In this document: positions 23,352 to 33,385 of the stretch, piece after piece
How positions within the stretch are numbered: the stretch's first letter is position 1
Layout of the letters: each line of letters opens with the position of its first letter
Assembly (NCBI GenBank): GCA_007570785.1
Contig: ML662442.1
Location: 33,279,909 to 33,343,908, forward strand
Direction: 5' to 3'
DNA from: Antilocapra americana
Lineage: Eukaryota > Chordata > Mammalia > Artiodactyla > Antilocapridae
DNA length: 64,000 nucleotides
Made by a program: the position numbers and the translations under genes
Notes under the pieces: model-generated
Databases searched by the model: none
What the model was told of the DNA's origin: nothing
What the model saw: the letters and a program-made list of their open reading frames with translations, nothing else

Positions 23352-23971
23352 ATTCTGACACAAATGATTTTCTTGGGCTCCAAAATCACTGCAGATGGTG
23401 AATGCAGCCATGAAATCAAAAGATGCTTGCTCCTTGGAAGAAAAGTTATGACCAACCTAGATAGTATTTTAAAAAGCAGAGACATTACTTAGCCAAAAAA
23501 GGTCTGTCTAGTCAAAGCTATGGTTTTTCCAGTACTCATATATGGATGTGAGAGCAGGACCATAAAGAAAGCTGAACCCTGAAGAATCGATGCTTTTGAG
23601 CTGTGGTGTTGGAGAAGACTCTTGAGAGTCCCTTGGACTGCAAGGAGATTTAATCAGTCCATCCTAAAGGAAATCTTTCCTGAATATTCATTGGAAGGAT
23701 TGTGCTGAAGTTGAATCTCCAATACTTTGGCCACCTGATGTGAAGAACTGCTTCATTGGAAAAGACCCTGATGCTGGGAAAGACTGAAGGCAGGAGAAGA
23801 ATGGAACGACAGAGGATGAGATGGTTGGATGGCATCACAGACTGAATGGACATGAGTTTGAGCAAACTCTGAGAACTGGTTATGGACAGGGAAGCCTCAA
23901 GTGCTGCAGTCCATAGGGTTGCAAAGGGATGGACACAACTGAGTGACTGAACTGAAATTCTGACCCAAAGG
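23352..23971 (+). mobile_element. BovB 3' end with imperfect 15-bp TSD
   Basis: A 5'-truncated BovB (element 23367-23956) from GATTTTCTTGGGCTCCAAAA to the terminal GAGTGACTGAACTGAA. Flanks ATTCTGACACAAATG (23352-23366) and ATTCTGACCCAAAGG (23957-23971) agree at 13 of 15 positions and mark it as an independent insertion. An A run of about 17 follows the right flank. The C-terminal RT-linked region is frameshifted. Confidence 0.93.
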
Positions 23972-23989
23972 CAAAAAAAAAAAAAAAAG

Positions 23990-24875
23990 TAAAGTAGTCA
24001 TTCTCTCTTCTTCCTTGTCTCATAAATAGAATGGATTTTCTTTTTCAGACTGTGTAGTAGAAATGGCAAACTCTGGCTACAGTGAAATTTAGCTATAAAA
24101 TATGTCGGACTTGGACTTTGCATGTTACTGGTAACTCAGAGCTAGTTATCATTATGAGTGTCATGCAGTTTCAATACTTGGTTCAGTTCCTAAGAAGCTG
24201 AGCATGTGGAAATGATACCTAAACATATAAGCATGCTGGAAATCATTACCCCTAAAAATAGGTGTACATTTCATGGAGATAGGCAGTGTGTTTTGTGACA
24301 GCACATCAGCACATCTAGAGATAACACACTGAGCTAAATTTGATTTTGTTTCACTTTAAAGGCTCATCTAAAAGAAATCTGCCATTTCCATCATATTAAA
24401 ATAAATCACAGATTTACTATTTTGTTTGTTGCTGTGACTTGTTAATTAAATCACAATGTGGTTGTGCTTATTAAGTTACAAATTATACCTTTTGGGGAAA
24501 GAACAAGTTCTGAAGTGGAATATGTTTACTTGATGTTTTCCCTCTCATCTGCCTTAAGGGGAGATATAATTAAATGTAACAAAGCAAAAGGCAAGTGAAT
24601 GTGAGGAGAAAACATTGTAAGAAAATTTCTTCCAGCTGAATAAAGCTGTAACAATCTAAAGGCAGACACATTTCTATAGATGAAAAGCTAACTTGAATCT
24701 AAAATAAGAATTAAAATTAGGAAATTTTACTTTTAAACTTTTGTTGGACTTTCAAAATTGTCTAAAATATGATGAAAATTAAGCATTCTCTCTCTCATCC
24801 ACCCAATCATCTTCCTATCACCAACCTAAAAATGCCAAAAGTGCTCACATGAGCCAAAGGTAAAATAATGTCCAA
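23990..24875. other. Repeat-free stretch, possibly conserved non-coding
   Basis: About 0.9 kb with no transposon signature, AT-rich but not low-complexity, containing homeodomain-like TAATTAAA words (24443, 24569) and a TGTGGTT word (24458). No coding frame of note. Confidence 0.4.
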
Positions 24876-25047
24876 TTTCAAGTAGAGATTCCAGTAATTG
24901 AAAATGTACAATACTTTAGATGTAGACTGTCCAATACAGTACCCACTAGCCACGTGTATCTTTTTAAAATTTTCATTTAATGAACTCATAATTAAAAACA
25001 AGCAAAACTAGATTTAGTTCCTCACTAACCACATTTAAAGTGCTCAA
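24876..25047 (+). mobile_element. hAT-type MITE, left part (split by BovB)
   Basis: Resembles an old hAT non-autonomous element with GTCCAATA...GCCACTAGCCACATGTG words: AGACTGTCCAATACAGTA, CCCACTAGCCACGTGTATC, CCTCACTAACCACATTTAAAG. It is cut at AAAGTGCTCAA and resumes at 28752 with AGCCACATGTAAC, the next words expected for the family. Confidence 0.7.
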
Positions 25048-26500
25048 GCAGTTCAGTTCAGTCACTCAATTGTGTCTGACTCTTTGTGACCCCATGGACT
25101 GCAGCACACCAGGCCTCCCTGTCCATCACCAACTCCCGGAGTTTACTCAAACTCATGTCCATTGAGTCGGTGATGCCATACACCATCTCATCCTATGTCA
25201 GCCCCTTCTCCTCCTGCCTTCAATCTTTCCCCAAATCAAGGCCTTTTCCAATGAATCAGTTCTTGGCATCAGGGAGCCAAAGTACTGGAGCTTCAACTAC
25301 AGCATCAGTCCTTCCAAAGAATACTCAAGACTGATCTCCTTTAGGATGACTGGTTGGATTTCATTGCAGTCCAAGGGACTCTCAAGAATCTTCTCCACCA
25401 CCACAGTTCAAAAGCATTGATGCTTCGGCGCTCAGGTTTCTTTACAGTCCAAATCTCACATCTATACACGACTACTGGAAACATCATAGCCTTGACTAGA
25501 CAGATATTTGTTGACAAAGTAATGTCTCTGCTTTTGAATATGATGTCTAGGTTGGTCATAACTTTTCTTCCAAGGAGTAAGCGTCTTTTAATTTCACGAC
25601 TGCCGTCACCATCTGCAGTGATTTTTGAGTCCAAAAAAAAAAGTTTGTCATTGTTTCCATCTATTTTCCATGAAGTGATGGGACCAGATGCCATGATCTT
25701 AATTTTCTGAATGTTGAGCTTTAAGCCAACTTTTTCACTCTCCTCTTTCATTTTCATCAAGAGGTCTTAATTCTTCTATACTTTCTGCCATTAAAGTGGA
25801 ATCATCTGCATATCTGAGATTATCGATATTTCTTCCAGAAATCTTGATTCCAGCTTGCACTTCATCTGGCCTAGCATTTCTCGTGATGTTCTCTGCATAT
25901 AAGTTAAATAAGCAGGGTGACAATATACAACCTTGACATACTCCTTTCCCATTATGTAACCAATCTGTTGTTCCATGTACAATTCTAACTGTTGCTACCT
26001 GTATACAGATTTCTCAGGAGGCAGATACGGTGGTCTGGTATTCCCATCTCTTGAAGAATTTTCCACACTTCGTTGTGATACACCAGTCAAAAGCTTTGGC
26101 ATAGTCAATAAAGCAGAAATAGATGTTTTTCTGGAACTCTTTTGGTTTTTTGATGATCTAACAGATGTTGACAATTTGATATTTGGTTCTACTGCCTTTC
26201 AAAATCCAGCTTGAACATCTGGAAGTTCACAGTTCATGTACTGTTGAAGTCTGGCTTGGAGAATTTTGCACATTCCTTTGCTAGCGTATGAGATGAGCAC
26301 AATTGTGCTGTAGTTTGAGCATCCTTTGGCATTGCCTTTCTTTGCGATTGGAATGAAGATTGACCTTTTTCACTCCTGTGGCCACTGCTGAGTTTTCCAA
26401 ATTTGCTGGCGTACTGAGAGCAGCACTTTCACAGCATCATCTTTTAGGATTTGAAATAGCTCAACTGGAATTCCTTCACCTCCACTATCTTTGTTCGTGG
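25048..26500 (-). mobile_element. BovB 3' body of the composite element
   Basis: Reads on the minus strand from the linker just before the RT to the 3' end (TTCAGTTCAGTCACTCAATT antisense tail at about 25051). It includes RT palm and thumb. The catalytic YADD box is intact at 25801-25812 (minus), in frame 25735-25923. A second frame, 25341-25760, holds LKLNIQKIKIMASGPITSWK and NAFELWWWRRFLRVPWTA. Frameshifts separate these pieces. Confidence 0.93.
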
Positions 26501-26717
26501 AGTGGTGGCTGCGAGACAATGGAACGACTGTGAGGAGATATCCCATGTCCAAAGGCAAAGAAAAGCCCCAGCAATAAGGTAGGAGGGGCAAAATCACATG
26601 TAGGATCAAACCTCATACCTGCCAGAGAAGCTCAGATGGCTAAAACATACTTTATGCACAACAGGACCCAGAGATCCCACAAAGACTGAGACTTGTGTTT
26701 GGATGTTTCCTGACAAA

Positions 26718-28210
26718 GTACACATCTGGAATGTGAAATGAAGTGGGCCTTAGGAAGCATCACTACAAATAAAGATAGAGGAGGTGAGGGAATTCCAGTT
26801 GAGCTATTTCAAATCCTGAGGATGATCCTGTGAAAGTGCTACACTCAATATGCCAGCAAATTTGGAAAACTCAGCAGTGGCCACAGGACTGGAAAAGGTC
26901 AATTTTCATTCCCATCCCAAAGAATGCTCAAATTACCACACAACTGCACTCATCTCACATGCTAGTAAATTAATGCTCAAAATTCTCCAAGTCAAGCTTC
27001 AGCAATACATGAACTGTAAACTTCCAGATCTTCAAGCTGGTTTTAGAAAAGGTAAGGAACCAGAGATCAAATTTCCAACATCTGATTGATCATCGAAAAA
27101 GCAAGAGTTCCAGAAAAACATCTATTTCTGCTTTATTGACTTTGCCAAAGCCTTTGATTGTGTGGATCACAATAAACTGTGGAAAATTCTGAAAGAGATA
27201 GGAATACCAGACCACTTAGCCTGCCTCTGGAGAAACCTGTATGCAGGTCAGGAAGCAACTGTGAGAACTGAACATGGAACAACAGACTGGATTCCAATCA
27301 GAAAGGGAGTACATAAGGCTGTATACTGTCATTCTGCTTATTTAATTTATGTTCAGAGTACATCATGAGAAATGCTGGGCTGGAAAAGCACAAGCTGGAA
27401 TCAAGATTGCTGGGAGAAATATCAATAACCTCAGATATGCAAATAACACCACCCTTATGGCAGATAGTGAAGAACTAAAGATCCTCTTGATGAAAGTGAA
27501 AAAGGAGAGTGAAAAAATTGGCTTAAAACTCAACATTCAGAAAACTAAGATAATTACATCTGGTCCCATCACTTCATGGCAAATAGATGGGGAAACGGTG
27601 GCTCACTCTTTTGAGGAGGGGGCTCTAAAATCACTGCAGATGGTGACTGCAGCCATGAAATTAAAAGACACTTACTCCTTGCAAGGAAAGTTATGACCAA
27701 CCTAGACAGCATATTCAAAAGCAGAGACATTACTTTGTCAACAAAGGTCCGTTTAGTCAAGGCTGTGGTTTTTCTAGTAGTTATGTAGGGACATAATGTG
27801 GACTATAAAGAAAGCTGAGTGCCAAAGTATAAATGCTTTTGAGTTGTGGTGTTGGAGAAGACTCTTAAGAATCCCTTGGACTGCAAGAAGACTCAATCAG
27901 TCCATCCTAAAGGAGATCAGTCCTGGGTGTTCATTGGAAAGACTGATGTTGAAGCTGAAACTCCAATAGTTTGGCCACCTGATCCAAAGAGTTGACTCTT
28001 TTGAATAGACCCTGATGCTGGAAAAGATTGAAGGCCGGAGGAGAAGGGGACAACAGAGGATGAGATGGTTGGATGGTATCACGAACTCAATGGACACAAA
28101 TTTGGGTAAACTCCAGGAACTGGTGATGGACAGGGAGGCCTGGCGTGCTGTGGCTCATGGGCCCGCAGAGTCAGACATGACTGAGCCACCGAACTGAACT
28201 GAACTGTACA
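26718..28210 (+). mobile_element. Nested BovB LINE, 5'-truncated
   Basis: Starts at ACATCTGGAATGTGAAATGA (linker before the RT) and ends in GAACCGAACTGAACTG-type repeats. Bounded by GTACA at 26718-26722 and 28206-28210, a minimal TSD. It interrupts the inverted arm of the older BovB. The RT includes FIDFAKAFDCVDHNKLWKIL near 27132 and a mutated catalytic box YANN at 27436-27447. Confidence 0.93.
27162..27696 (+). pseudogene. BovB RT remnant, both catalytic Asp changed to Asn
   Basis: Frames 27162-27368 and 27349-27696 carry the palm and thumb. YADD became YANN by two G-to-A changes, which abolishes metal binding, and the two frames are offset. LKLNIQKTKIITSGPITSW follows. No function expected. 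Confidence 0.88.
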
Positions 28211-28751
28211 GGTCAGCCGTGGACTGCTGTAGGGGCAGGGGCTCTGGGTGCAGTAGAGCTGGTTATTGCATAAGCCCTCTTGGAGTAGGTCACCATTAAC
28301 CCACTATAGAGCTGCCAGAACTTACACAGGACTGGGGAACAGACTCTTGGACGCCACAAAGAGATCTTTGTGCACCAGGACCTAGGAGAAAGGAGGAGCG
28401 ACCCAACAATTGAGTAACCCAGACTTGCCTGTGAGTGTCCAGGAGTCTCTGGCAGAGGCGTGAGTCAGCGGTGGCCCAGTGTAGGGTTGGGCTCACTGAG
28501 TATAGCAGTGTGTGCATGGGACCTTTTGAAGGAAGTCGCCATTATCTTCATTACCTCCACCATAGTTTGGCCTCAAGTCAAATAACATGCAGGGAACCCA
28601 GCCCCACTCATCAACAGAAAATTGGATTAAAGATTTACTGAGCATGGGCCCACCCATCAGAACAAGACCCAGTTTCCCCCTCAGTCAGTCTCTCCCATCA
28701 GGAAGTTTCCATAAGCCTCTTATCCTTTTCCATCAGAGGGCAGACAGACTG

Positions 28752-28835
28752 AAAGTGCTCAAAGCCACATGTAACTATTGACAGAAATCTCATCTATACA
28801 ATATTCATCAGAGACTGTTCCATTGTATAGCACTG
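28752..28835 (+). mobile_element. hAT-type MITE, right part
   Basis: Continues the element interrupted at 25047: AGCCACATGTAAC, then the far end TTCCATTGTATAGCACTG, which is the inverted counterpart of the CAGTGCTGTCCAATA-type start of this family. Confidence 0.65.
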
Positions 28836-29184
28836 ATGTAGCTGCACATTAGGTTTAATTTTATCCTTTTTATATGGGCTTCTGCAAAGCACTCTCCTAT
28901 AGTGTAATTAGCCACAGCAAAAAGAAGAGACAATACCAAGAAACTGTCCCTGAAGGTGAGACTATGAGAAGACCAAAATATACCACCTCTGTTGTATGAC
29001 TTTTCATATATTAAAATACTCTCTTTAAAAATAGCTTCCCTTGCTAGCATAATAACATCTAAAGTTTCCAGTTTTAGTCAATCTTCTAAAACAATGAAAG
29101 TCTTATTAGTTATGCTATATAGAAGTGATAACTCATACCAACTGTCAGCACCTTAACTGCTAGTAGAACTTTCTGTGATAATAC

Positions 29185-29362
29185 AAATGTTCTATACTTG
29201 TACTTTCCACTGCCACATGGCAGCCACTAGCCACATTCAATTACTGAGCGTGTAAAATGTGCCTAGTACAACTAATAAACTCAATTTGTGGTTTTATACA
29301 ATTTTAATTCATTTCAATGTAAATGGCCACATGTAGCTTCTAGCTTCTATCTATAGGGAAGA
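29185..29362 (-). mobile_element. hAT-type MITE, second copy of the same family
   Basis: Antisense relative to the copy at 24.9 kb: GTTCTATACTTGTACTTTCC, GCAGCCACTAGCCACATTCA, ACTGAGCGTGTAAAATGTGC, GTAAATGGCCACATGTAGCT. Diverged but complete in order. Confidence 0.65.
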
Positions 29363-29397
29363 GCTGAAGACATTAACAGGCATGTTAAAGCATGGGG

Positions 29398-29467
29398 TAT
29401 ATGTGCTAAGTTGCATCCGACTCTTTGCAACCCTTTGGACTATAGCCACCAGGCTCCTCTGTCTGTG
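29398..29467 (-). mobile_element. Bov-tA SINE fragment
   Basis: About 70 bp of the antisense 3' part: GTGCTAAGTTGCATCCGACT, CTTTGCAACCCTTTGGACTA, CCACCAGGCTCCTCTGTC. It ends at the start of the MaLR LTR. Confidence 0.85.
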
Positions 29468-30331
29468 GTGTGGTAAGCTGAATTAAAAGATGGCCCCAAG
29501 ATTTCACTCCCTGGTACACATACACTTCTCCCTAAGAGTGGGTGGGAGTTGTGAACATAATGGGATTTTACTCTTCTGATTTGGCTACTAGTCAGATGCT
29601 GCTGCTGCTGCTGCTGCTGCTAAGTCGCTTCAGTCGTGTCTGACTCTGTGCGACCCCATAGATGGCAGCCCATCAGGCTCCCCCATCCCTGGGATTCTCC
29701 AGGCAAGAACACTGGAGTTGGGTTGCCATTTCCTTCTCCAATGCATGAAAGTGAAAAGTGAAAGTGAAGTCGCTCAGTCGTATACGACTCTGTGCGACCC
29801 CACGGACTGCAGCCCACCAGGCTCCCCCGTCCATGGGATTTTCCAGGCAAGAGTACTGGGGTGGGGTGCCATTGCCTTCTCCGCACTAGTCAGTAAACTC
29901 TGAGTTAGTCAAAAGAGAGGTTTTCCTGGATGGGCCCGACCTACTCAGGTGAATCCTTAAAGAGGACTGTGCTCTTCTTGAAGAGAGAGATTTGAGTATG
30001 AGAAAGACTGAAGGTGCAAATGCAATGTTTGCTATCTCTAAGAGCTTAAAGTAGTCTCCAGCCAGCAGCCAGCAAGAAAACAGAGCTTCAGCTCTATTGT
30101 TTCAAGCAACTGAACTCTGCCAATAGTCTGAATAATCCTGGGCAAGAATCCTGAGCCTCAAATGATGTCACATCCCTGTGCGCACTTCGACTACAGCCTT
30201 GGGAGACCCTGCGCAGAAGACCCAGTTAACTCACGCCTGGACTCCTAACCCTCAGAAATTGAGATAATAAATGTGTGTTGGTTTAAGCCATGAAGTTTGG
30301 GGTACTTGTTAAGCAGCAACAGAAACTAACA
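29466..30331 (+). mobile_element. MaLR (MLT1-like) LTR, split by Bov-A2
   Basis: Starts TGGTGTGGTAAGCTGAATTA and ends TTTAAGCCATGAAGTTTGG ... AACTAACA, with AATAAA at 30266-30271 just before the end, all in the order of MaLR LTRs. A Bov-A2 at 29587-29893 interrupts it. This is an ancient, non-coding LTR. Confidence 0.75.
29587..29893 (-). mobile_element. Bov-A2 dimeric SINE with 9-bp TSD and (GCT)8 tail
   Basis: Two antisense BovA monomers (GTCGCTTCAGTCGTGTCTGA and GTCGCTCAGTCGTATACGAC) separated by AAAGTGAAAAGTGAAAGTGA. The (GCT)8 run at 29598-29621 is the antisense of the AGC tail. ACTAGTCAG repeats at 29587-29595 and 29885-29893 are the TSD. The well-kept structure suggests it is one of the younger insertions here. 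Confidence 0.95.
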
Positions 30332-31984
30332 TAGAAAATTTATGCTTAACCTGTTTTAAGAAAATCTGCTTTAAAAATTTTAGCAGAATGACTCAGCTTA
30401 TCAAATTATGTTGTCTATTCTTAACTCTCTCCTAAAATAGATATTAAGGTATTTGGCAGATTTTGTTAGCCTAATTTTATGAATTGGAAAAGGAGAATGA
30501 GAAGGAAGAAAAGGTAAACTTCATGGCAATGATGATAAGTGTAGTAGTAATAAGAATAATAGTGTTCAAAGTGATAATGGCAAAAAAAGCTGATGCTAAC
30601 AGTACACATTTACTGATTTATGCCATGCTTTAAATAAAGAATAACCAGTGAAATTTTACTTTATATTTAATTCAATGTGCAATTTTATTATTTCTGAGAA
30701 TTTTTTCTTGTGACAGTGTCTTTGAATCAGAATCATTGTTTTTATTCATAAGTTAATAATGAATATATAAAATACATGATCTGAATTTGATATGTTAAAT
30801 GGCTAAGATTTGAACCACAACAAAGCAGAAACACTTTAACAGGAATTTATATTTTTATAATCTCAAAATCTCAAATTTAGCATTTTTTAAAAAGAAATAT
30901 TTGTAGTTTCCTGGATTGGAGGACTAAAGCCATTAGGATAACCTTATTGTTAACCTCAAAAAGAAAGAATTATAGTGATAAGAAAAAACATTTGACCTCT
31001 CTATTGATGTAGTTTATCCATTTTATAAAATTAAATTCTGCATCTGAACCAAATCTGTTTAAAAGGATTTTCACTATGAGAATACATTTCATTATATGTA
31101 GGATACCTTGACCCAGTAGAAACTGAAGATCATATATATCTACACTCCGAGACAAAATCTCCTCTTATAATAAACCATAACTAGAATACAGTGTTCTTTT
31201 ACATGATAACAAAAAGGAAAAATGTAGGTCAGACATTCAGAGAAATAAAAAAGGAAAATATATTTTTATGGTTTTACTCAAAAGAACTAAGTGTTCTCAG
31301 TTCAAAGAACAGGTCAGCCCTAGTTCTTTGGAACAGAAAGATGATGTGCTGATAATAAACAGGGAGGCAGACCTGGCCACCAGCAATCAGAGTATCATTT
31401 TGCTAACCAGGTTATTCTATTTGTAGATGTTAATAAAGCTTTACTTGCCTCAAGATGGATGTACATAGACTAGATAATTTCCTGAGGTCCCAAGCTCTTT
31501 TTAAATCCTTGCCAATCAAAATCCTGAACTTACATGGGCACTGGTATTCACAGAACTCTTCCTATCAAAGATCACTTGAACTGTATCACTTAGGACTGTT
31601 TTTCTTCAATCCAATGCATAGTTCAAGCAGAGATGCTCTGCTGTTCTCATCCTAAACTTTGGGGAACCACTGATATGCCCTTTTTGTTCTTGTTATCACA
31701 GAGAGAAGTAGCACTTCTAGCTAGATGTAGTTGTATCACCAGGCAGCAGCAAGAAACATCAATGCCAAGCTGAACCCACAGCATTGAACAAATGGTCTCT
31801 CCTTTTAGATTCTTATCTATTTTTGCCTCAGGGAAAGAATGAAGCCACTGGTAAAGACATCTGCTCCTTATACCCAACTGAGAAACTTCCTGTCCTAGAG
31901 CACTGATAAATTGTAATGTCAGGGGGGCTGAATGGGGAAAGGACAGAGACATCATCTTCCTTCATACTCAAAGCAAGTCTCTCT
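30332..31984. other. Unique AT-rich stretch, no gene seen
   Basis: No nameable repeat and only featureless short frames (61-102 codons) around 30970-31955. Confidence 0.5.
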
Positions 31985-32720
31985 TATTCAATATGTATTT
32001 ATTGAGAAACTACTCTGAGCAGATTTTAAGGTAGACATTGGAGTTGCATGGTGCGAAAGCACTGTGAGGATGTTCTAGACATTGGCTGACAACAATGTGC
32101 TTATAGTTAACAATATTGTACTGTACAATTAAAAATCTGTTAAGAGGGTAGAACTCATATTACCTATTCTTACCACATTAAAAAAAAAAGAATATGTATT
32201 TGTCATCCCAGTAAATATGTGCACATGAAGCAATCAATATTTGGGGGAAGTTAAAAAAGAAAACAAAATATCATCAATTTTTGCCCCTCATGGATTATAA
32301 AGCCACGGAGGGGGTCGAACATTAGCCAAGTCATAAAAATGTATGATTGGAAATGCAGTAAATATTCTCAAATGAGGAAACTACTTTAGATTACAGACAG
32401 CTTTAGCGAAACAGTCACGGAGACACCAATCTGTGAGCTAAGGACAAGCAGGCATAGGAAGAGGTCTGGTGGCTGGAAGGGAATGCTCTAGACAGAAGGA
32501 GGAAGGGGAGTGTGAGTGGAGACTCAAAACAGAAGCAGCTCCATGCATCTGAAGAGCTTAAGGGCTAGTATGGAGAGACCAGCAGACAAGGATCCCTGGA
32601 CGTCAGGATCAACTCATGAAGAGCTTGTGGGTGCATCAGAATGTGCATTTTTCCTGAGAGCAATCTGTTAAAGTGTTCTAAACAGATGAGGTTCATAATT
32701 CAATTTATTTTTTACAAGAA
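31985..32720 (-). mobile_element. L2 LINE, split by an L1 tail
   Basis: Antisense L2: AATATGTATTTATTGAGAAAC at the start, then, after an L1 insert, TTTTTGCCCCTCATGGATTA, AGGGAATGCTCTAGACAGAA and GAAGAGCTTGTGGGTGCATC in the L2 order. Very old and strongly diverged. Confidence 0.6.
32093..32192 (+). mobile_element. L1 3' end
   Basis: TTATAGTTAACAATATTGTA, AATCTGTTAAGAGGGTAGAA, CTATTCTTACCACATT and an A run. A standard L1 3' terminus of about 100 bp, inserted into the L2. Confidence 0.75.
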
Positions 32721-33184
32721 ATATGGGGGAGATATTTATGAAGACAGTAGGGCTCATTAAACCTAAATTATCTTACTAGTTTAAAAAGTTTCTTAGCAAT
32801 ATATTCTCTAAGCTCATTCAGTTGTCATCACACAGGTTTCTGACTTCACTAAGCAAGACTGCATGTGAGCCTGGGCCCGCATATCACCACCTTTTCCTCA
32901 ACCCAGGCCGTCTCCACACACTGGCGAAGTTTTCTCAACTATGGCACTAATGGCATTTGGGACCCGGCGCGTCTCCCATGAGACCTGAAAAGCTTGTTTG
33001 AAGCATTTCCCCTCCTCTTCACCACGGTGCTTGAAGTTTCTATTGCTTAGGTCCCCTTTCCCCAGGTCTCTGTAATGGTGATGGTGCAAACGCACTGAAC
33101 CGCAGGTGTTCACTCAGTCCACAGATGTCCGTGAGTCTGAGAAGCAATCCATGTACGGATACGTGCACAGATGCGGAGACAAGT

Positions 33185-33385
33185 TATCAGGTCAGGTCTG
33201 GAGTCTTGGTTCTGCCACTATTCGTTTGGGCAGTAATTTAATCTTTCTATGCCTCAAGTTCCCCACTTATAAATGGGGCTATTAACAAGCCTATGTCACT
33301 GAGCTGTTGTGAGGAAAAAGTGAATTCATACGTTTCAATATGAATTAATATATGTGAGAACAGTTCCTTGAACACTGGAAGTACT
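33185..33385 (+). mobile_element. MIR SINE
   Basis: Sense MIR: TTGGTTCTGCCACTATTCG, TTTAATCTTTCTATGCCTCA, CCCACTTATAAATGGGGCTA, GAGCTGTTGTGAGGAAAAAG and AGTTCCTTGAACACTGG. Confidence 0.8.

Larger units (their letters stand above)
26501..28751 (+). mobile_element. Inverted BovB 5' UTR-like segment (interrupted)
   Basis: Two blocks, 26501-26717 and 28211-28751, join into one continuous text once the nested BovB is removed (...TGTTTGGATGTTTCCTG | ACAGGTCAGCCGTGGACTGC...). Landmarks include GGTGGCTGCGAGACAATGGA, GACCCAGAGATCCCACAAAG, GGGGCAGGGGCTCTGGGTGC, CAGACTTGCCTGTGAGTGTC and TTGGATTAAAGATTTACTGA. I recall these as the long BovB 5' region. Markedly more GC-rich than the neighbourhood. Short frames inside (for example 28435-28641) are not genes. 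Confidence 0.65.
25037..28762 (-). mobile_element. Composite BovB insertion with inverted 5' segment (twin priming), carrying a nested BovB
   Basis: Perfect AAAGTGCTCAA direct repeats at 25037-25047 and 28752-28762 bound the whole block, and the host MITE is continuous across them. Inside are (a) a minus-strand BovB 3' body at 25048-26500, (b) a segment in the opposite orientation resembling the BovB 5' UTR at 26501-26717 plus 28211-28751, and (c) a separate plus-strand BovB at 26718-28210 interrupting (b). An inverted 5' part plus a normal 3' part within one TSD is the standard outcome of twin priming. The known family mechanism plus the visible TSD support this; the identity of (b) rests on memory of the BovB consensus. 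Confidence 0.75.

Noticed and set aside
22286..23366. 1.08-kb insert flanked by a 21-bp direct repeat, as a possible new mobile element
   Set aside because: The repeats are BovB sequence on both sides, and the downstream BovB has its own 13/15 TSD (23352-23366, 23957-23971). That explains it as an independent BovB insertion. The spacer has no tail or TIR.
29598..29621. (GCT)8 as a possible coding or disease-type triplet repeat
   Set aside because: It is the antisense AGC tail of a Bov-A2 SINE, not in any gene.
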